Assembly: GCF_000160035.2 (NCBI RefSeq)
Contig: NZ_KI535368.1
Location: 124,001-188,000 of the forward strand
DNA: 64,000 bases
Source: Catonella morbi ATCC 51271
Lineage (GTDB): Bacteria; Bacillota; Clostridia; Lachnospirales; Lachnospiraceae
Direction: 5' to 3'
A program made the translations under genes and the position numbers. The notes below the pieces were generated by a model. That model worked only from the letters and a program-made list of their open reading frames with translations. It had not been told where the DNA came from and ran no database searches. Positions 1-8,621 of the stretch are shown here, piece by piece; position 1 is the first letter of the stretch, and each line of letters begins with the position of its first letter.

Positions 1-50
1 GTTCTGTTGACGAAAAACCTAATGCGCTCGCTTAGGCATTATCAGCTCCG
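1..50 (-). repeat. Truncated copy of structured repeat family A
   Basis: The 19-base core CCTAAGCGAGCGCATTAGG lies here on the minus strand (18-36). The same core occurs on the plus strand at 38739-38757 and, one base shorter, at 182-199. On the minus strand it is followed by GGTTTTTCG, as in the 38.7 kb copy. The element runs off the left edge of the window, so its closing stem cannot be checked. Confidence 0.6.
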
Positions 51-160
51 GCTGTTTAATTGATTAGTAGTTAGAAACAAACACATTAGCCACATTGGGC
101 GAGCGATAGGGGGCTGTCTTTAATTTGGTGTTTAAGTTGTTATTTACATAAGTCTATGGT

Positions 161-251
161 GACAGCTCCGAATGATAAATTCTAAGCGAGCGCATTAGGC
201 ATAGCGAAGCGAATGCCGGAGCGAGTCTGAAATGTTATCATTCGGAGCGTC
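161..251 (+). repeat. Structured repeat family A, full copy
   Basis: An outer stem pairs 165-178 with 235-248 (14 bp), extended by GAC/GTC around one bulged base. Inside lies the conserved core TCTAAGCGAGCGCATTA, an inner hairpin (GGCAT 198-202 with ATGCC 213-217), and a second conserved core GGAGCGAGTCTGAAAT at 218-233. The copy at 38719-38809 has the same plan, with the same two cores but different, still complementary, stems. The element may be a non-coding RNA or a mobile palindromic repeat. Apart from this and the neighbouring partial copy, bases 1-530 hold no convincing gene. Confidence 0.7.
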
Positions 252-530
252 AACTTTGCTAAAAAATTTGAAAGCGAAAATTCAAATTTAAGTATATGTA
301 AGATACTCAGTTTAGAATTAATATAGATATGAGCCACAATAATCAGGAAGAATTTGATGCCTTGATAGAAACTTATAGAATAATATGAAATTTGCAGAAC
401 ATAATAATTATTGCAGCTCATATTTACAAATAAAATTATAAGATATTTTTACTTTTAGCCAACGTCAAAGTGTACAAAGATTTCAGAGTTTACTATACAA
501 AATAAACAAAAAAATGAGTAAAACAAAACC

Positions 531-567
531 GCCAATATTGTAAGCCTAATTCAGTTACAATATTGGC
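531..567 (-). terminator. Terminator of the membrane XRE regulator
   Basis: A perfect 13-bp inverted repeat (GCCAATATTGTAA at 531-543, TTACAATATTGGC at 555-567) lies just after the stop codon of the minus-strand regulator. On the minus strand it is followed by GGTTTTGTTTT. On the plus strand a T-run also follows, so it may work in both directions. Confidence 0.75.
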
Positions 568-575
568 AGTTATTT

Positions 576-1238
576 TTAATTGAATCTTCTACTCAAAATT
601 ATTACAATTATATACTCAATTATTCCATATAGAGTAGCAAGTAGGGAGACAACAAGGTAGGCGGCAAGATTTGTTATATCTGAGATTTCTGTTGCTGCCA
701 TTGCTAAAGAAACAATAGTGAGTAAAACACCTGTTGGGATGGAAATATATCTTAAAAGCGTAAGGATATCATCCATAGTCCGCTTGCCTGATATAATTGC
801 AGCACCCAAGTTTATAAAAAGAAGTATAATGAATGTAGGTAAATCATATAAATCTAAGAATACATCAGTAAAATTAGACTTTGAAAGAATTCCTATTAGA
901 ATTGAGGTTCCAATAAATAAAGAAAGCCCGGCAAATAGGCGGATTATAACTTTGTTTTTAGAAAAACCGTTTTCACGAATTATTTCCACAAAATTAGTTT
1001 CAGCCTTTTGCAGATAGACATCTTCGGTCAAAGCTTCCCCTGAAAGAAGTTCATTTACCTTAATGTTAAGCGCATTGCACAGAGATTCATAATAAGAAAT
1101 GTCCGGAAGGCTTTTTCCTGTTTCCCATTTAGAGATAGTTTTATCGCTAACACCTATCTTGTCTGCTAGTTCTTTTTGGGTAAGGCCGATTTTGGTTCTT
1201 GTAGTTGCAATAAATTTGCTGATTTTTTCAGTATCCAT
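576..1238 (-). CDS. XRE-family HTH regulator with membrane domain
   Basis: A 220-residue protein with a Cro/C1-type helix-turn-helix at about residues 8-62 (LTQKELADKIGVSDKTISKW). A short linker is followed by four hydrophobic stretches at about 97-118, 130-150, 160-182 and 188-212, so the DNA-binding domain is probably tethered to the membrane. The start ATG at 1238 has AGGAG seven bases upstream. Proteins with this plan are common in Clostridia and their signals are mostly unknown. It is transcribed away from the DUF3791/DUF3990 module, which begins 230 bases to the right, and could regulate it from the shared intergenic region. That link is inference only. Confidence 0.85.
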   Translation of the reverse strand: MDTEKISKFIATTRTKIGLTQKELADKIGVSDKTISKWETGKSLPDISYYESLCNALNIKVNELLSGEALTEDVYLQKAETNFVEIIRENGFSKNKVIIRLFAGLSLFIGTSILIGILSKSNFTDVFLDLYDLPTFIILLFINLGAAIISGKRTMDDILTLLRYISIPTGVLLTIVSLAMAATEISDITNLAAYLVVSLLATLYGIIEYIIVIILSRRFN

Positions 1239-1390
1239 ATTTATCTCCTAAGTTTAGATTATACCTATATAATACAGAGAGAATGAAAGAGAGACAAGCT
1301 ACGATTTGTAGAATGACTCTACAAAAGGGAGAATTGTACTGCTTAATGAATAACCGGGATAAATTATCTTTCCCATTTCTTTTCAAATAG

Positions 1391-1398
1391 TGTATAAT
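1391..1398 (+). promoter_or_regulatory. Extended -10 promoter of the DUF3791/DUF3990 module
   Basis: TGTATAAT at 1391-1398, about 70 bases before the first gene of the toxin-like module, fits a -10 box preceded by TG. No good -35 hexamer is visible at the expected distance. Confidence 0.45.
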
Positions 1399-1468
1399 AA
1401 TTATACGATTTGTAAGTTTTGTTTTAATAATTTTGTTCTAAAAGAGGGGGAGAAAGGAAACAACAAGT

Positions 1469-1690
1469 ATGACTGATTTAAAAAAGAAAATTAATTATAC
1501 GGTGGTCTGTATAGCTGAGTTTGCAGATAGATTTGATATTGCTGTAAAAGATGCTTTTAATTATTTGTATAAATATCAGGGAATAGCTTTTCTTAAAGAA
1601 CATTATGATATAGAACATACATTAAGTATTGATGATGCTATAGACGATTTGATAATAGTGTGTAGTAATAATGGAGGCTATTTAAAATGA
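1469..1690 (+). CDS. DUF3791 domain protein (putative antitoxin)
   Basis: A 73-residue acidic, probably helical protein resembling the DUF3791 family (INYTVVCIAEFADRF near the N-terminus; DDAIDDLIIVCSNNGG at the end). Small DUF3791 proteins are typically encoded next to DUF3990 proteins, and the pair is generally regarded as an accessory toxin-antitoxin-like unit. Its stop codon overlaps the start of the DUF3990 gene by four bases (1687-1690), which suggests translational coupling. The antitoxin role is inferred from size and context; no DNA-binding motif is obvious. Confidence 0.75.
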   Translation: MTDLKKKINYTVVCIAEFADRFDIAVKDAFNYLYKYQGIAFLKEHYDIEHTLSIDDAIDDLIIVCSNNGGYLK

Positions 1691-2196
1691 TTTTATACCA
1701 TGGAAGCAACACAGACATTAGAACAATTAATCTTGCATTATGTCGTCCTTTTAAAGATTTTGGCAGAGGTTTTTATCTTACTGTACTGAAAGAACAAGCA
1801 GAAAATATGGCAAAAAGAGTTGCCGGAATTTATGGTGGAAGTCCGGTGATAAATGTATATGATATTGATGAAGGTTTCATACATATGAGAGAATTAAACA
1901 TAAAGAACTTTGGGGTAGAAACATCTGAAGAGTGGGCTAGATTTGTCCAAAATAATCGCAATAGAAAATTTGAAAATTTCTCAAGTATTGAATGCAATTT
2001 CGATAATAAATATGATATTGTCATTGGTCCAATTGCAGATGATGATATGGCGCTTTTGTTTAGGCAATATGAGAATGGTATGATAACATTTGATATGATG
2101 TTAAATGGTATGATATATAAAAAAACAACAAATCAATATTCTTTTCATACAGAAAAGGCAATAAGTCTACTTAAAAAGGTGAAAAATTATGGATAA
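1687..2196 (+). CDS. DUF3990 protein, ADP-ribosyltransferase-like (putative toxin)
   Basis: A 169-residue protein of the DUF3990 family. It opens with LYHGSNTDI and has DFGRGFYLT at about residues 26-34. These match the H-G and G-x-GFY(L/F)T patterns that bind NAD in ART/PARP-fold proteins. The length is typical of a stand-alone catalytic domain. The gene overlaps both neighbours by a few bases, so the three are surely co-transcribed. The likely function is NAD-dependent modification of a cellular target, held in check by one or both flanking small proteins. The catalytic claim rests on motif similarity and family knowledge; the target is unknown. Confidence 0.75.
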   Translation: MILYHGSNTDIRTINLALCRPFKDFGRGFYLTVLKEQAENMAKRVAGIYGGSPVINVYDIDEGFIHMRELNIKNFGVETSEEWARFVQNNRNRKFENFSSIECNFDNKYDIVIGPIADDDMALLFRQYENGMITFDMMLNGMIYKKTTNQYSFHTEKAISLLKKVKNYG

Positions 2197-2419
2197 GAAA
2201 AAGCAGATGATAGAATATATGGTTCAGGATCTTATAGAAATAATTTCCGAAACACAAAACTTAGAATATGAAAATGCGATGAACTTGTTGTATAATTCAG
2301 AAATATATAACAAGTTATTAGATATAGAAACCGGACTTTATAGGGAAAGTCCGGCTTATGTGTATGGATTATTACAAGATGAATTTAATTTTGGACATAT
2401 AATTCAAGCGGAAATGTGA
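2189..2419 (+). CDS. Small DUF3791-like protein, third gene of toxin module
   Basis: A 76-residue protein (MDKKKQMIEYMVQDLIEIIS at its start), mostly helical and acidic, overlapping the end of the DUF3990 gene by eight bases. It resembles the first gene of the module in size and in its N-terminal pattern (charged start followed by an aliphatic helix), so it may be a second DUF3791-type partner. The resemblance is weak by eye. It could instead be a separate accessory component. Confidence 0.6.
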   Translation: MDKKKQMIEYMVQDLIEIISETQNLEYENAMNLLYNSEIYNKLLDIETGLYRESPAYVYGLLQDEFNFGHIIQAEM

Positions 2420-2496
2420 TTCACTTGGTTGAAAATGAAATAATCAACATAACACAATCCCAATAAAAGATTAGTCAGAAGGAGATTTATAATAAA

Positions 2497-3339
2497 ATGG
2501 CAGATAAACAATATGAATTCAGTACCCGTCTTGCTGACCTTGTGGCACAGGCACAAATTAGCGGGAATAAGGTGCACGAAAGCGATATAAAAGAATTTTT
2601 TGAGGACTTGGAGCTTGATGACAGTCAGTTTGACCATATTTTTGCTTATCTTAAAGCTTCTCATATAACCATAGAAGGGTATGAAGCCAAAGAAGAGATT
2701 GAAGCAGAAGTAAGAGAGTATGAGAATGCAGCCAAAGAACAGCTTGAAGAGGCTGCAAGAGAAGGATTTGATAAAAAGAGCGGAATAAAGAAAAAAAGTA
2801 ATAAAAAAACACTTAACTTTCAATCTGAATTTTTAAATATGTATTTGGAAGAACTGCGATATATAGAGAAAATGACGGTCAAAGAAGAAGAGAAACTAAT
2901 TGAACTGTTATTAAAGGGGGATGAGAAGGCTGAGGCTTCTTATATAGAAAGAAAACTTCATAAGGTAGTTGAAATAGCAAGAGGCTTTGAACTGACTGAG
3001 GATTATTTTAAAGAACTTATCTCCGAAGGAAATGTAGGACTTTTAATCGGATTAAAAGAACTCAAGAACCTTGAAAGAGATGATAAACCGATTGAATTTA
3101 TTGAAAGCAGAATAGAAAGTGCTATGCAGGATTTTATAGAAGAAAGCCTTGAGATGGAAAGTACTGCCAATGCTATGGTTGCCAAGGTAAACTTTGTAAG
3201 CGATGCAGCTAAAAAAATGAAAGAAATGAACGGTTCATCACCTACGCTTAAGGAACTGGCAAGTTATACTAATTTGACCGAAGCTGAACTAACTGATATC
3301 ATAGAACTGTCAGGTGATAATTTAAAGAGTAAAGAGTGA
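2497..3339 (+). CDS. Sigma-70-like protein with region 1.1, lacking region 4
   Basis: A 280-residue protein. Residues about 8-60 resemble sigma-70 region 1.1 (DLVAQAQISGNKVHESDI, then DFEDL-type acidic helix). After a charged linker, residues about 105-235 look like a degraded region 2 (YLEELRYIEKMTVKEEEKL; ISEGNVGLLIGLKEL matching the core-binding D-L-x-Q-E-G-N-x-G-L pattern). The end resembles region 3 (PTLKELASYTNLTEAELTDI). The aromatic, DNA-melting part of region 2.3-2.4 is not recognisable, and region 4, which binds the -35 element, is absent. It may bind RNA polymerase core without normal promoter recognition. AAGGAG lies 11 bases before the ATG. Confidence 0.7.
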   Translation: MADKQYEFSTRLADLVAQAQISGNKVHESDIKEFFEDLELDDSQFDHIFAYLKASHITIEGYEAKEEIEAEVREYENAAKEQLEEAAREGFDKKSGIKKKSNKKTLNFQSEFLNMYLEELRYIEKMTVKEEEKLIELLLKGDEKAEASYIERKLHKVVEIARGFELTEDYFKELISEGNVGLLIGLKELKNLERDDKPIEFIESRIESAMQDFIEESLEMESTANAMVAKVNFVSDAAKKMKEMNGSSPTLKELASYTNLTEAELTDIIELSGDNLKSKE

Positions 3340-3399
3340 TTTACCGGTATTCACTGGTAGTTAATATGTTCAATCAAAAACAGGCAGAATATTAAGCAA

Positions 3400-3514
3400 A
3401 ATTATTCACGAAATATCAAGAAAGCGCATAATTAAGCCGCAGGCTTAGAATTATGTGCTTGCGCAGATATTTTGATGTAATCACATTTAGCGAAGGCTAA
3501 ATGCGTGAATAATT
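3400..3514 (+). ncRNA. Candidate structured RNA: three-way junction before purB
   Basis: Bases 3400-3410 pair with 3504-3514 (11 bp, closing stem). Arm 1 pairs 3411-3417 with 3466-3472, then 3422-3433 with 3449-3460 (12 bp with one G-U), then AAGCC 3434-3438 with GGCTT 3442-3446. Arm 2 is a perfect 8-bp hairpin, CATTTAGC 3484-3491 with GCTAAATG 3496-3503, around GAAG, and stacks directly on the closing stem. No open reading frame lies here. It is not a purine riboswitch: the conserved junction bases of that class are missing. The rest of 3340-3660 holds the purB promoter and nothing else recognisable. Confidence 0.6.
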
Positions 3515-3604
3515 GAAGCGAATTTCTTGCAGTAAGATTTCTTATCTTTTGAAATGTCTCATACGTAAATGTTGAAGCAAATTGCCTGAAGAATAATTAT
3601 CTAT

Positions 3605-3634
3605 CTGAACGGCAACACTATGAAAGAATATAAT
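3605..3634 (+). promoter_or_regulatory. purB promoter
   Basis: TATAAT at 3629-3634 with a weak -35 (CTGAAC, 3605-3610) at 18 bases. The purB ribosome-binding site AGGAGG follows at 3651-3656. Confidence 0.5.
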
Positions 3635-3660
3635 TTATCGTAAAATTACAGGAGGATAAT

Positions 3661-5094
3661 ATGAGTACAGACCGTTATGACAGCCCACTTTCAGGGAGGT
3701 ATGCAAGCAAGGAAATGCAGTACATATTTTCACAGGATAAGAAGTTTACCACCTGGCGCAGGCTCTGGATTGCACTTGCAGAGGCAGAAAGAGAACTTGG
3801 GCTAAATATCACCGAGGAGCAGATAGCAGAGCTTAAAGAGCATGTGAATGATATAAACTATGATGTAGCTGTGGCAAGGGAAAAAGAAGTCCGTCACGAT
3901 GTTATGAGCCATGTCTATGCTTACGGAGTACAGTGTCCTAAGGCAAAGGGTATTATCCACCTTGGCGCTACGTCCTGCTACGTAGGAGATAATACAGATA
4001 TTATTATAATGACGGAAGGACTTAAGCTTGTTAAGAAAAAGCTTCTTAATGTAATGAGTAAGCTTGCTGATTTTGCTGATAGATATAAAGCTCTGCCTAC
4101 ACTGGCATTTACTCATTTTCAGCCTGCTCAGCCTACAACTGTAGGAAAGAGGGCTACACTTTGGCTTATGGAGTTAAAACTTGATTATGATGATGTCTGC
4201 TATATGATAGACAGTATGAAACTTCTTGGTTCAAAGGGAACTACAGGTACTCAGGCAAGTTTTTTGGAGCTCTTTGACGGAGATCACGAGAAGATTAAAA
4301 AGATAGATAAGTTAATAGCTGAAAAAATGGGCTTTACAGACTGCTTCCCTGTATCAGGTCAGACCTATTCAAGAAAGGTAGACTCAAGGGTGCTGAATGT
4401 GCTTGCGGGCATTGCTTCAAGTGCGCATAAGTTTTCAAATGATATAAGACTTTTACAGCATCTTAAAGAAGTGGAAGAGCCATTTGAAAAGAGCCAGATA
4501 GGTTCATCTGCTATGGCTTACAAGAGAAATCCTATGCGCAGTGAGAGAATAGCCTCCCTGTCAAGATATGTAATGAGTGATTTGATGAACCCTTATATAA
4601 CCGCAGCTACACAGTGGTTTGAGAGAACTCTGGATGATTCCGCAAATAAGCGTTTGTCTGTTCCTGAAGCCTTCCTTGCTATAGACGGTATACTTGATTT
4701 ATATATGAATGTGGCAGACGGACTTGTAGTATATGAGAAGGTTATAGAGAAGCATATAATGGCTGAACTTCCATTTATGGCTACCGAGAATATAATGATG
4801 GATGCAGTTAAGCGTGGTGGAGACAGGCAGGAGCTTCATGAGAAGATAAGGACTTTATCTATGGAAGCAGGAAGAAATGTAAAGGAGAGAGGGCTTGATA
4901 ACAACCTGCTTGAACTTATAGCAGCCGAACCTTCCTTCGGTATTACTCTCGAGGAACTTAAAAAGCAGATGGAGCCTTCTAAGTACACCGGTCGTTCCAA
5001 AGAGCAGGTGGAGGATTTCTTAAAGGAAGTAATAAGACCTATACTTGAAGAAAATAAGGCAGAATTGGGACTTGAAGCGGAGATAAATGTGTAA
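3661..5094 (+). CDS. purB: Adenylosuccinate lyase
   Basis: A cytosolic enzyme of purine synthesis. It removes fumarate from SAICAR in the IMP pathway and from adenylosuccinate in AMP formation. The 477-residue protein shows the fumarase/aspartase superfamily signatures in order: HLGATSCYVGDNTD near residue 100, THFQPAQPTT near 151 (catalytic His), and the flexible signature loop GSSAMAYKRNPMRSE from about 281 (catalytic Ser). It is the longer form typical of Clostridia and eukaryotes rather than the ~430-residue form of Bacillus. It stands alone, without other pur genes, between its own promoter and a terminator. Confidence 0.96.
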   Translation: MSTDRYDSPLSGRYASKEMQYIFSQDKKFTTWRRLWIALAEAERELGLNITEEQIAELKEHVNDINYDVAVAREKEVRHDVMSHVYAYGVQCPKAKGIIHLGATSCYVGDNTDIIIMTEGLKLVKKKLLNVMSKLADFADRYKALPTLAFTHFQPAQPTTVGKRATLWLMELKLDYDDVCYMIDSMKLLGSKGTTGTQASFLELFDGDHEKIKKIDKLIAEKMGFTDCFPVSGQTYSRKVDSRVLNVLAGIASSAHKFSNDIRLLQHLKEVEEPFEKSQIGSSAMAYKRNPMRSERIASLSRYVMSDLMNPYITAATQWFERTLDDSANKRLSVPEAFLAIDGILDLYMNVADGLVVYEKVIEKHIMAELPFMATENIMMDAVKRGGDRQELHEKIRTLSMEAGRNVKERGLDNNLLELIAAEPSFGITLEELKKQMEPSKYTGRSKEQVEDFLKEVIRPILEENKAELGLEAEINV

Positions 5095-5218
5095 ATTAAT
5101 GATGTACATAATGAAGAATTAAGGAAGATTTAGAATAATTATAACAATTTAATAATGATAATGTTTGAAAAAATTAAATATTAAACCACAATAATTTGAG
5201 TTTAACAATAACACATTA

Positions 5219-5257
5219 AAAGAGGTTGAAGAATTATCTTTCAACTTCTTTTTCTTA
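5219..5257 (+). terminator. Terminator after purB
   Basis: The stem GAGGTTGAA (5222-5230) pairs with TTCAACTTC (5240-5248), with one G-U pair, and is followed by TTTTTCTT. It lies in the 310-base gap between purB and leuB; the rest of that gap is very AT-rich and shows no gene. Confidence 0.8.
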
Positions 5258-5404
5258 TTTTAGATTAAAACCTATCTTTTTTATAATCCCTTAGAATAAA
5301 CACTATATCAAACTATTATGTTTATTAAATAGTACACCCTTGCATTTAAGCTGGTCATATTGTATTATTAGGGGAAACATTTGTAAGCAGGAGGAAGAAA
5401 GTAT

Positions 5405-6493
5405 ATGGAAGCTAATATTACTCTTATAAAAGGTGACGGAATTGGACCTGAAATAGTAAATGAAGCTGTGAAAGTGCTTGACAGGATAGCTTCTGTATAT
5501 GGACACAGGTTTAATTACAATGAAATCCTTATGGGAGGCTGTTCGATAGATGAGTATGGAATTCCTCTTACAGATGAAGCTATAAATACAGCCAAGGCAG
5601 CAGATGCAGTCCTTCTTGGTGCAGTAGGAGGCAATACGGATACTTCCCCTTGGTACAAGCTTCCGCCTGAAAAGCGCCCTGAAGCTGGACTTCTTAAAAT
5701 AAGGAAGGAACTGGGGCTGTATGCCAATATAAGACCGGCTATTTTGTTTGATGAATTAAGAGCTGCCTGCCCGTTAAAAGAGTCTACAGGAGAAAAGGGC
5801 TTTGACTTTGTTATATTCAGAGAGCTTACAGGTGGGCTTTATTTTGGAGAGAGAAGCACTACAGTTGTAGAAGGAAAAAGAAAAGCGGTAGATACCTTAG
5901 TATATACAGAAGATGAGATAGAAAGAGTGGCAAGAAGAGCTTTTGAGGCTGCAGCAAAGAGGAAAAAACAGGTATGCAGCGTTGATAAGGCAAATGTACT
6001 GGATTCTTCAAGGCTCTGGAGACAGGTAGTCTCTGAAGTAGCTAAAGATTTCCCGGAAGTAAACCTTACCAACATGTTAGTTGACAACTGTGCTATGCAG
6101 CTGATAGCTAATCCTGCTCAGTTTGATGTAATTCTTACTGAAAATATGTTTGGAGATATACTTTCAGACGAGGCGAGTATGGTAACAGGTTCGCTGGGAA
6201 TGCTTCCTTCGGCTAGTCTCGGAGAAGGAAAATTCGGCCTTTATGAGCCAAGCCATGGTTCAGCTCCTGACATAGCGGGACAGGATAAGGCAAATCCTAT
6301 TGCAACAATAATGTCTGCAGCTATGCTTCTTAGATATTCCTTTGGACTTGATGCGGAGGCTGATAAGGTGGAAGAAGCAGTTAAAGCGGTACTTAAAAAA
6401 GGATTTCGCACAATAGATATTAATACAGAAGGCAAAGTTTTGGTCGGATGTAAGGAAATGGGAGACAGAATAGTGTCCGAGATTGAAAAATAA
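5405..6493 (+). CDS. leuB: 3-isopropylmalate dehydrogenase
   Basis: Oxidatively decarboxylates 3-isopropylmalate to 2-oxoisocaproate in leucine synthesis, using NAD. The 362-residue length is normal. Visible motifs are the substrate-site segment after GGNTDTSPW, ELTGGLYFGER near residue 140, the metal-binding stretch NMFGDILSDEAS, and EPSHGSAPDIAGQDKANP, the dinucleotide-binding loop. The start ATG has AGGAGG ten bases upstream. leuA and leuCD are not in the window. The next genes, ilvD and ilvB, belong to the same branched-chain pathway, but a gap of about 250 bases separates each, so they are probably separate transcription units. Confidence 0.95.
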   Translation: MEANITLIKGDGIGPEIVNEAVKVLDRIASVYGHRFNYNEILMGGCSIDEYGIPLTDEAINTAKAADAVLLGAVGGNTDTSPWYKLPPEKRPEAGLLKIRKELGLYANIRPAILFDELRAACPLKESTGEKGFDFVIFRELTGGLYFGERSTTVVEGKRKAVDTLVYTEDEIERVARRAFEAAAKRKKQVCSVDKANVLDSSRLWRQVVSEVAKDFPEVNLTNMLVDNCAMQLIANPAQFDVILTENMFGDILSDEASMVTGSLGMLPSASLGEGKFGLYEPSHGSAPDIAGQDKANPIATIMSAAMLLRYSFGLDAEADKVEEAVKAVLKKGFRTIDINTEGKVLVGCKEMGDRIVSEIEK

Positions 6494-6609
6494 TATTTTC
6501 TAACTCCAAATTATTGTGGCTAAATTATATACGGGAATCTGACAACAACCTTCATGTATTTAGAGATCTGTAACTTTGGCATGAATAATTTTGATAATCA
6601 GTTAAATTA

Positions 6610-6654
6610 ATGATACAAGTGTCAAAAGTATAAAAACCGATTGATGCTCGATTG
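6610..6654 (-). repeat. Repeat family B copy (ATACTTTTGACAC), minus strand
   Basis: Read on the minus strand, this 45-base unit starts with CAATC, contains ATACTTTTGACAC and ends with ATCAT, at the same spacing as the copies at 8576-8621 and 60763-60808. The left part is more diverged and its hairpin is not preserved. It lies in the leader region of ilvD. Confidence 0.55.
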
Positions 6655-6747
6655 TAAGGGAATTTATTATCTTTTGATATGCAAAAAATGAGCAGATTAC
6701 GAATTTTTTGCAAGGTTTTATGATAGTAACAAGAAAGGAAATAATAA

Positions 6748-8421
6748 ATGAGAAGTGATAACGCAAGAGCCGGTATGCAACAGGCACCGGCAAGGAGTCT
6801 TTTCAATGCGCTGGGTTTTACAGCGGAAGAGATGAGAAAACCTATAGTCGGTATAGTAAGTTCATATAATGAAATAGTACCGGGACATATAAACTTAGAT
6901 AAAATAGTTGATGCGGTAAAGCTGGGAGTTGCAGAGGCAGGCGGAGTACCTGTGGTTTTCCCTGCTATTGCTGTCTGTGACGGCATAGCTATGGGGCATA
7001 TAGGAATGAAATATTCTCTTGTAACAAGAGATCTTATAGCAGATTCAACGGAAAGTGTGGCTATGGCTCACCAGTTTGATGCCCTGGTTATGGTACCTAA
7101 CTGTGATAAGAACGTGCCGGGACTTCTGATGGCGGCAGCAAGGGTAAATATACCTACAGTGTTTGTTTCAGGCGGGCCCATGCTTGCAGGAAGGGTTAAG
7201 GGGTGTAAAACCAGTCTTTCCTCTATGTTTGAAGCGGTTGGAGCTTATGCGGCAGGAAACTTAAGTGAAGAGGATGTACTTGAATATGAAAATAAAGCCT
7301 GTCCTAGCTGTGGTTCCTGCTCAGGTATGTATACAGCAAATTCAATGAACTGTCTTACAGAGGCTCTAGGAATGGGGCTTCGTGGCAATGGAACTATACC
7401 GGCAGTTTATTCTGAGAGAATAAAACTTGCAAAACACGCAGGTATGGCAGTTATGGAAATGTTCAGGCAGAATATAAGACCTCGTGATATAATGACAAAA
7501 GAAGCTATTATTAACGCACTTACAGTAGATATGGCTTTGGGCTGTTCTACAAATTCAATGCTTCATTTGCCGGCGATTGCACATGAAATAGGCTTTGATT
7601 TTGATATAGCTTTTGCTAATCCGATAAGTGAAAAAACACCTAACCTCTGTCACCTTGCACCTGCGGGACATACTTATATGGAGGACTTAGACGAGGCAGG
7701 CGGTGTATATGCGGTTATGAAGGAACTTGCGGATATAGGGCTTATAAATACTGAATGTATGACAGTTACAGGTAAGACTATAGGTGAAAATATAAAGCAC
7801 GCTTACAACAGAGATGAAGAAGTTATCAGACCTGTAAGCAATCCATATAGTAAAACAGGTGGACTTGCAGTACTTAAAGGAAACCTTGCACCTGATGGAA
7901 GTGTGGTTAAGCGTTCTGCCGTTGCAGAGGAAATGATGGTACATGAAGGCCCTGCAAGGGTATTTGAGTCGGAAGAGGATGCTATTAAGGCAATAAAGGG
8001 TGGTAAGATAGTACCGGGAGATGTAGTTGTTATCAGGTATGAAGGTCCTAAGGGTGGTCCCGGGATGAGAGAGATGCTTAATCCTACCTCAGCGATAGCA
8101 GGTATGGGATTGGATTCAACAGTAGCCCTTATTACAGACGGAAGATTCTCAGGAGCTTCAAGAGGTGCATCTATAGGACATGTTTCACCGGAAGCGGCAG
8201 TAGGAGGTCCTATAGCTCTTGTCAAAGAAGGAGATATAATTTCTATCAATATACCTGAGATGACACTTAATATGAAGGTGCCGGATGAGGAGCTTGAAGA
8301 AAGAAGAAAAGCCTGGAAACCTAAGGAAATGGGAGAAATTACAGGTTATCTTAAGAGGTATCAGGCTATGGTTACATCAGGAAACAGAGGAGCTATTCTT
8401 GAAGTGCCTAAGATGTATTAG
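6748..8421 (+). CDS. ilvD: Dihydroxy-acid dehydratase
   Basis: Dehydrates 2,3-dihydroxy-isovalerate and 2,3-dihydroxy-3-methylvalerate to the 2-oxo acids that precede valine, leucine and isoleucine. The 557-residue length is standard. Iron-sulfur ligands are visible: CDKNVPG near residue 119 and [17 protein letters not shown] from about 184. GRFSGASRG near residue 470 is the conserved C-terminal active-site segment. AAGAAAGGAAA precedes the ATG. The protein is expected to be cytosolic and oxygen-sensitive. Confidence 0.96.
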   Translation: MRSDNARAGMQQAPARSLFNALGFTAEEMRKPIVGIVSSYNEIVPGHINLDKIVDAVKLGVAEAGGVPVVFPAIAVCDGIAMGHIGMKYSLVTRDLIADSTESVAMAHQFDALVMVPNCDKNVPGLLMAAARVNIPTVFVSGGPMLAGRVKGCKTSLSSMFEAVGAYAAGNLSEEDVLEYENKACPSCGSCSGMYTANSMNCLTEALGMGLRGNGTIPAVYSERIKLAKHAGMAVMEMFRQNIRPRDIMTKEAIINALTVDMALGCSTNSMLHLPAIAHEIGFDFDIAFANPISEKTPNLCHLAPAGHTYMEDLDEAGGVYAVMKELADIGLINTECMTVTGKTIGENIKHAYNRDEEVIRPVSNPYSKTGGLAVLKGNLAPDGSVVKRSAVAEEMMVHEGPARVFESEEDAIKAIKGGKIVPGDVVVIRYEGPKGGPGMREMLNPTSAIAGMGLDSTVALITDGRFSGASRGASIGHVSPEAAVGGPIALVKEGDIISINIPEMTLNMKVPDEELEERRKAWKPKEMGEITGYLKRYQAMVTSGNRGAILEVPKMY

Positions 8422-8550
8422 TAATCACAAATTTTGGATAATTAATTTTTTGTTTGATTGGCGGCGGAATTTATAATATACTTAAGTTATAATAGTTTCA
8501 GTATAATATAATATTTTTACAAAAATAAGTGAATTACTAATATTTTTGCA

Positions 8551-8621
8551 AGGATTGTGATAAGCAAAGCTGTAGCAATCCTGTATCGTTGGATGCCAAA
8601 TACTTTTGACACCCACATCAT
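8551..8621 (+). repeat. Repeat family B copy before ilvB
   Basis: Bases 8576-8621 match 60763-60808 at about 41 of 46 positions (CAATCCTGTATC, then ATACTTTTGACAC, then ATCAT). Just upstream, AGGATTG (8551-8557) can pair with CAATCCT (8576-8582), forming a larger hairpin. TTGACA inside the repeat (8606-8611) and TATAAT at 8631-8636 could be the ilvB promoter, although the 19-base spacing is longer than usual. Confidence 0.65.

Noticed and set aside
182-421. A 79-codon minus-strand frame at the left end
   Set aside because: It overlaps repeat family A, has odd composition and no ribosome site, and reads through structured repeat DNA.
718-1017. A 99-codon plus-strand frame
   Set aside because: It lies wholly antisense to the XRE membrane regulator, which has clear family motifs and a ribosome site.
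3340-3660. Purine riboswitch before purB
   Set aside because: A three-way junction exists, but the conserved junction and loop-loop bases of the purine aptamer are not present.
8285-8476. A 63-codon plus-strand frame at the end of ilvD
   Set aside because: It is an out-of-frame shadow within ilvD that runs into the gap, with no ribosome site.
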